From: Betaproteobacteria bacterium
Lineage (GTDB): Bacteria > Pseudomonadota > Gammaproteobacteria > Burkholderiales > Burkholderiaceae_C
Length of the DNA: 10,369 nt
Assembly: GCA_009918225.1 (NCBI GenBank)
Contig: RGEP01000047.1
Coordinates: 1 to 10,369, forward strand
Direction of reading: 5' to 3'
Shown: positions 7,977 through 10,369 of the stretch, piece after piece
Layout: each line of letters starts with the position of its first letter
Position numbering within the stretch: position 1 is the stretch's first letter
Made by a program: the position numbers and the translations under genes
Notes under the pieces: generated by a model
The model's input: the letters and a program-made list of their open reading frames with translations, nothing else
The model's database searches: none
What the model was told of the DNA's origin: nothing

Positions 7977-9046
7977 GTGCTGGGCCCAAGTCGGTATCGG
8001 CCACCTGGATCGGCGCCGATGCAGCGCTGCCCTTGCCTTGGCTGGCCACTCCGCTGCAACAGGCCTTGGCTCATCAAGGGCACGCACTGTTGCTGCATGG
8101 GCCGGCCGGCGTCGGACAGTTCGAGTTGGCCATGGTGCTGGCGCAGTCCTGGTTATGTGAGTCCAAGCCGGCCCCGGACGCACCCGCTTGTGGGCGCTGT
8201 GATGCCTGCCACTTGACGCAGGCGGGTGCACACCCTGACCTGATGGTCTTGGTGCCCGAGGCCATGCGGGCGCCCCTGGGGCTGTCGCTCGTGGCCGAAG
8301 AGGTCGATGGTGCAGGGGCCTCGGGCAAGAAGCCCGCTTCAGGCGGCCGTGAGATACGGGTGTCCGATGTGCGCAAGGCCATAGACTGGGGGCACCAAAC
8401 CAGCAGCCGGGGCCAGGGCAAGGTGCTGGTCCTGTTTCCGGCTCAGGCCTTGAACCGTGTGGCGGCCAATGCCTTGCTCAAGACCCTGGAAGAGCCGGCG
8501 GGGACGCTACGGCTGGTGCTGAGCACCTTTGATGTGCAGGCCCTGTTGCCAACGCTGCGCAGCCGCTGTCAGATGTTGGCCTTGCCGGTGCCCAGCCCGC
8601 GGGTCGCCCAGGATTGGCTGCGCGCTCAGGGCTTGGAGGCGCCCGAGATCTTGTGGTGCGGCGCAGGGGGGCGGCCGCAGGAAGCGCTGGCCATGCTGCG
8701 TGACGGCTTGGACAGCCGCTTGTGGCCAGAGTTGCCCGCTGCCATTCGGCAGGGCCGCGCCGAGGTGTTTCAGGGACTATCCGTTGCGAGGGTGGTGGAC
8801 ACGCTGCAGAAGGTGTGTCTGGACCTCATGTCCCAGGTGCAGGGTGCGCCGGCGCAGTACTTTCCGCAAGAGGCCTTGCCTGCCGGTGCACAAGCCCTGG
8901 CACTGGGGGCCTGGTGGCAACAGTTGCAGCGCACCGCACGCCATGAAGACCATCCCTGGAACGCCGGACTCTTGATCGAGTCTTTGGTGCTGCAGGGCCG
9001 GCAGTGCTGGCCCGCCCGTGAACCCAAGAAATCCCATGTTCGTTGA
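7973..9046 (+). CDS. holB: DNA polymerase III subunit delta prime
   Basis: HolB is the delta prime subunit of the clamp loader (tau/gamma3-delta-delta'), which loads the beta sliding clamp onto primed DNA. The 357-residue product has the AAA+ fold with a degenerate P-loop GPAGVGQ (43-49), where Gln replaces the Lys needed for ATP binding, as expected for the non-ATPase delta prime. It also has a zinc-binding Cys set (Cys62, then CGRCDAC at 73-79), the ALNRVAANALLKTLEEP sensor region (159-175) and the SRC motif (197-199) that acts on neighbouring ATP sites. A Gly/Ala-rich linker (about 109-127) before EIRVSDVRK is probably an ordinary surface loop. It starts with GTG 7973, overlapping the tmk stop as GTGA, and its end overlaps tatD by 11 bases. 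Confidence 0.93.
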   Translation: MSAGPKSVSATWIGADAALPLPWLATPLQQALAHQGHALLLHGPAGVGQFELAMVLAQSWLCESKPAPDAPACGRCDACHLTQAGAHPDLMVLVPEAMRAPLGLSLVAEEVDGAGASGKKPASGGREIRVSDVRKAIDWGHQTSSRGQGKVLVLFPAQALNRVAANALLKTLEEPAGTLRLVLSTFDVQALLPTLRSRCQMLALPVPSPRVAQDWLRAQGLEAPEILWCGAGGRPQEALAMLRDGLDSRLWPELPAAIRQGRAEVFQGLSVARVVDTLQKVCLDLMSQVQGAPAQYFPQEALPAGAQALALGAWWQQLQRTARHEDHPWNAGLLIESLVLQGRQCWPAREPKKSHVR

Positions 9047-9815
9047 TTCGCATTGCCACTTGAATTTTCCTGAGCTGCGCGACCGGCTGCCCAGCGTCAA
9101 GGCCGCCATGCAGGAAGCTCGCGTCGGCGCTGCGATGGTGATCTCCACCACCATCGAAGAGTTCGCAGCGGTTCGGGCACTGGCCGAGTCAGAGCCCACC
9201 TGGTGTTGCACCGTGGGGGTGCACCCCGATACCGAGAACCTGACCGAGCCCGATCAGGCGCTATTGATCGAGCTGGCGCAGCATTCCAAGGTTGTGGGCA
9301 TTGGTGAAACCGGTTTGGACTATTACCGCTTGGGTGACCGCAGCGTGGCCGACATGGAGTGGCAGCGTCAACGCTTTCGAACCCACATCCGGGCGGCCAA
9401 GCACCTTCAAAAGCCCCTGGTGGTGCACACCCGCAGCGCCAGTGAGGACACCTTGCGCATCCTGAAGGAGGAGGGCGCGCAGGCCTGTGGCGGCGTGTTC
9501 CACTGCTTCACTGAAACCGCAGAAGTAGCCCGCGCTGCGTTGGACCTGGGTTTCTACATTTCGTTTTCAGGCATCCTGACCTTCAAGAACGCGCAGGACC
9601 TGCGTGAGGTGGCCGCTTGGGTGCCGCTGGACCGCCTGCTGATCGAGACCGACAGCCCGTTTCTGGCACCGGTGCCTTATCGGGGCAAGGTCAACGAGCC
9701 GGCTTATGTGGCCAAGGTGGCCTTGCACTTGGCGCAGCTTCGCGGTTTGTCCGTTGAAGCCGTGGCCCAAGCGACCACTGACAACTTCTACCGTTTGTTT
9801 AGGTATCGCGCATAA
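9036..9815 (+). CDS. tatD: TatD family metal-dependent DNase/hydrolase
   Basis: TatD-family proteins are TIM-barrel, two-metal hydrolases with 3'-5' exonuclease or AP-endonuclease activity in characterised members, linked to DNA repair and DNA degradation. In this genomic position the E. coli relative is YcfH. The 259-residue product has all expected metal ligands: DSHCHLNF (His6, His8), GETGLDYY (Glu91), VVHTR (His131), GVFHCF (His156) and ETDSPFLAP (Asp206). Its length is normal. ATG 9036 gives the canonical M-F-V-D-S-H-C-H start; an in-frame GTG at 9018 is less likely. It overlaps the end of holB by 11 bases and closes the mltG-tmk-holB-tatD unit. A PilZ-domain gene often found between holB and tatD in related bacteria is absent here. 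Confidence 0.94.
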   Translation: MFVDSHCHLNFPELRDRLPSVKAAMQEARVGAAMVISTTIEEFAAVRALAESEPTWCCTVGVHPDTENLTEPDQALLIELAQHSKVVGIGETGLDYYRLGDRSVADMEWQRQRFRTHIRAAKHLQKPLVVHTRSASEDTLRILKEEGAQACGGVFHCFTETAEVARAALDLGFYISFSGILTFKNAQDLREVAAWVPLDRLLIETDSPFLAPVPYRGKVNEPAYVAKVALHLAQLRGLSVEAVAQATTDNFYRLFRYRA

Positions 9816-9853
9816 ACCATTGCTGTTGAATTGATTGAGGGATGAACGATCCG

Positions 9854-10369
9854 ATGATCAACAAGATCAAGTGGTACTTAAGGTTTGCATCACAGGCCAT
9901 TGTTCTGGCTTGTTTATTCGTTCATTTTCCGGCTCGCGCAGACCTGTACGAGCGGTTCTTTGTGGCGGTGGGGCTCAACGATGAGAAGGTGGTTTCAACC
10001 CTGTTGAGCCGAGGCTTCGACCCCAACACCCCCAACGCGCGAGGCGAGCCCGCGTTGGTCACCTCGCTTCGAGATGGGCACTTGGCCGTGGCCGAAGCGT
10101 TGCTGCGCCACCCTGAAACCAAGGTGGATCTGCCCAATGTGAACAACGAGACGCCCTTGATGATGGCCAGCCTGCGTGGCTTGTCGGGCTGGGCGCAGCG
10201 CTTGATCGAGCGCGGTGCGGCAGTGAACCGCCCGGGCTGGTCGCCGATTTTGTATGCAGCGTCCGGTGGCGACGTGGCCACCTTGCGGGTGCTGCTCAAG
10301 GCCGGCGCGGATTTGAAGGCCACCAATCCCTCGGGTTCAACACCCTTGATCATGGCCGCCCGTTTTGGG
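9854..10369 (+). CDS. Secreted ankyrin-repeat protein, 3' end outside the window
   Basis: This frame is open from here to the right edge (172 codons visible) and has no stop. The N-terminus (MINKIKWYLRFASQAIVL, then ACLFVHFPARA) looks like a Sec signal peptide with a likely cleavage after A-R-A, so the mature protein is probably periplasmic. The rest is ankyrin repeats of about 33 residues: examples are VVSTLLSRGFDPNTPNARGEPALVTSLRDG, ETPLMMASLRG, LIERGAAVN, ILYAASGG, VLLKAGADLKATNPSGSTPLIMAARFG (the first and last given only in part as motifs). Ankyrin repeats mediate protein binding; no enzymatic domain is visible. Start choice: GAGGG at 9837-9841 serves ATG 9854, while ATG 9842 directly abuts it and would add only four residues. 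It lies 38 bases after tatD and may be the last gene of that operon. Confidence 0.82.
   Translation, partial: MINKIKWYLRFASQAIVLACLFVHFPARADLYERFFVAVGLNDEKVVSTLLSRGFDPNTPNARGEPALVTSLRDGHLAVAEALLRHPETKVDLPNVNNETPLMMASLRGLSGWAQRLIERGAAVNRPGWSPILYAASGGDVATLRVLLKAGADLKATNPSGSTPLIMAARFG

Noticed and set aside
8297..8356. Gly/Ala/Ser-rich segment in HolB as a possible inserted domain
   Set aside because: It is a short low-complexity linker between conserved blocks, with no break in frame and no repeat or mobile-element signature; probably ordinary loop variation.

Overview
The window looks like a chromosomal segment of a betaproteobacterium of the order Burkholderiales, probably Comamonadaceae or a close relative. 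The reasons are high GC, protein sequences typical of that group, and a conserved ygfZ / mltG-tmk-holB-tatD neighbourhood. Near its left end is a full-length BciA/DVR-type 8-vinyl reductase, an enzyme of (bacterio)chlorophyll synthesis. This suggests a phototrophic or recently phototrophic lineage such as those around Rhodoferax, Limnohabitans or Rubrivivax; that part is inference.

Left part, + strand (1-4378). An 18-bp perfect palindrome at the very edge lies upstream of aceA (isocitrate lyase). The aceA reading frame is broken near its 5' end by a deletion of about 30 codons that also shifts the frame, while the rest of the gene is well preserved. A hairpin follows, then bciA, a family IV (HSL-like) alpha/beta hydrolase, and a two-domain protein joining a hotdog acyl-CoA thioesterase to a GNAT acetyltransferase. 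The last three are co-directional and may form an operon.

Middle part, - strand (4350-6183). ygfZ (folate-binding Fe-S/tRNA-modification factor) is followed one base later by an NRDE/TANGO2-like gene with a GTG start. The NRDE gene ends 29 bp inside the convergent thioesterase-GNAT gene. ygfZ is divergent from mltG across only 21 bp.

Right part, + strand (6205-10369). mltG (endolytic transglycosylase), tmk (dTMP kinase), holB (DNA polymerase III delta prime) and tatD (metal-dependent DNase) are tightly packed, with a 14-bp gap, a 4-bp overlap and an 11-bp overlap. They form one apparent operon linking cell-wall glycan processing, dTTP supply and replication. A secreted ankyrin-repeat protein follows and runs off the right edge.

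I found no tRNA, rRNA, CRISPR array, insertion sequence or prophage element, and no convincing new defence or mobile system. The points most worth checking are the broken aceA, its palindromic operator, the bciA gene outside any visible photosynthesis cluster, and the thioesterase-GNAT fusion. No intergenic stretch longer than about 105 bases lacks an annotated gene.
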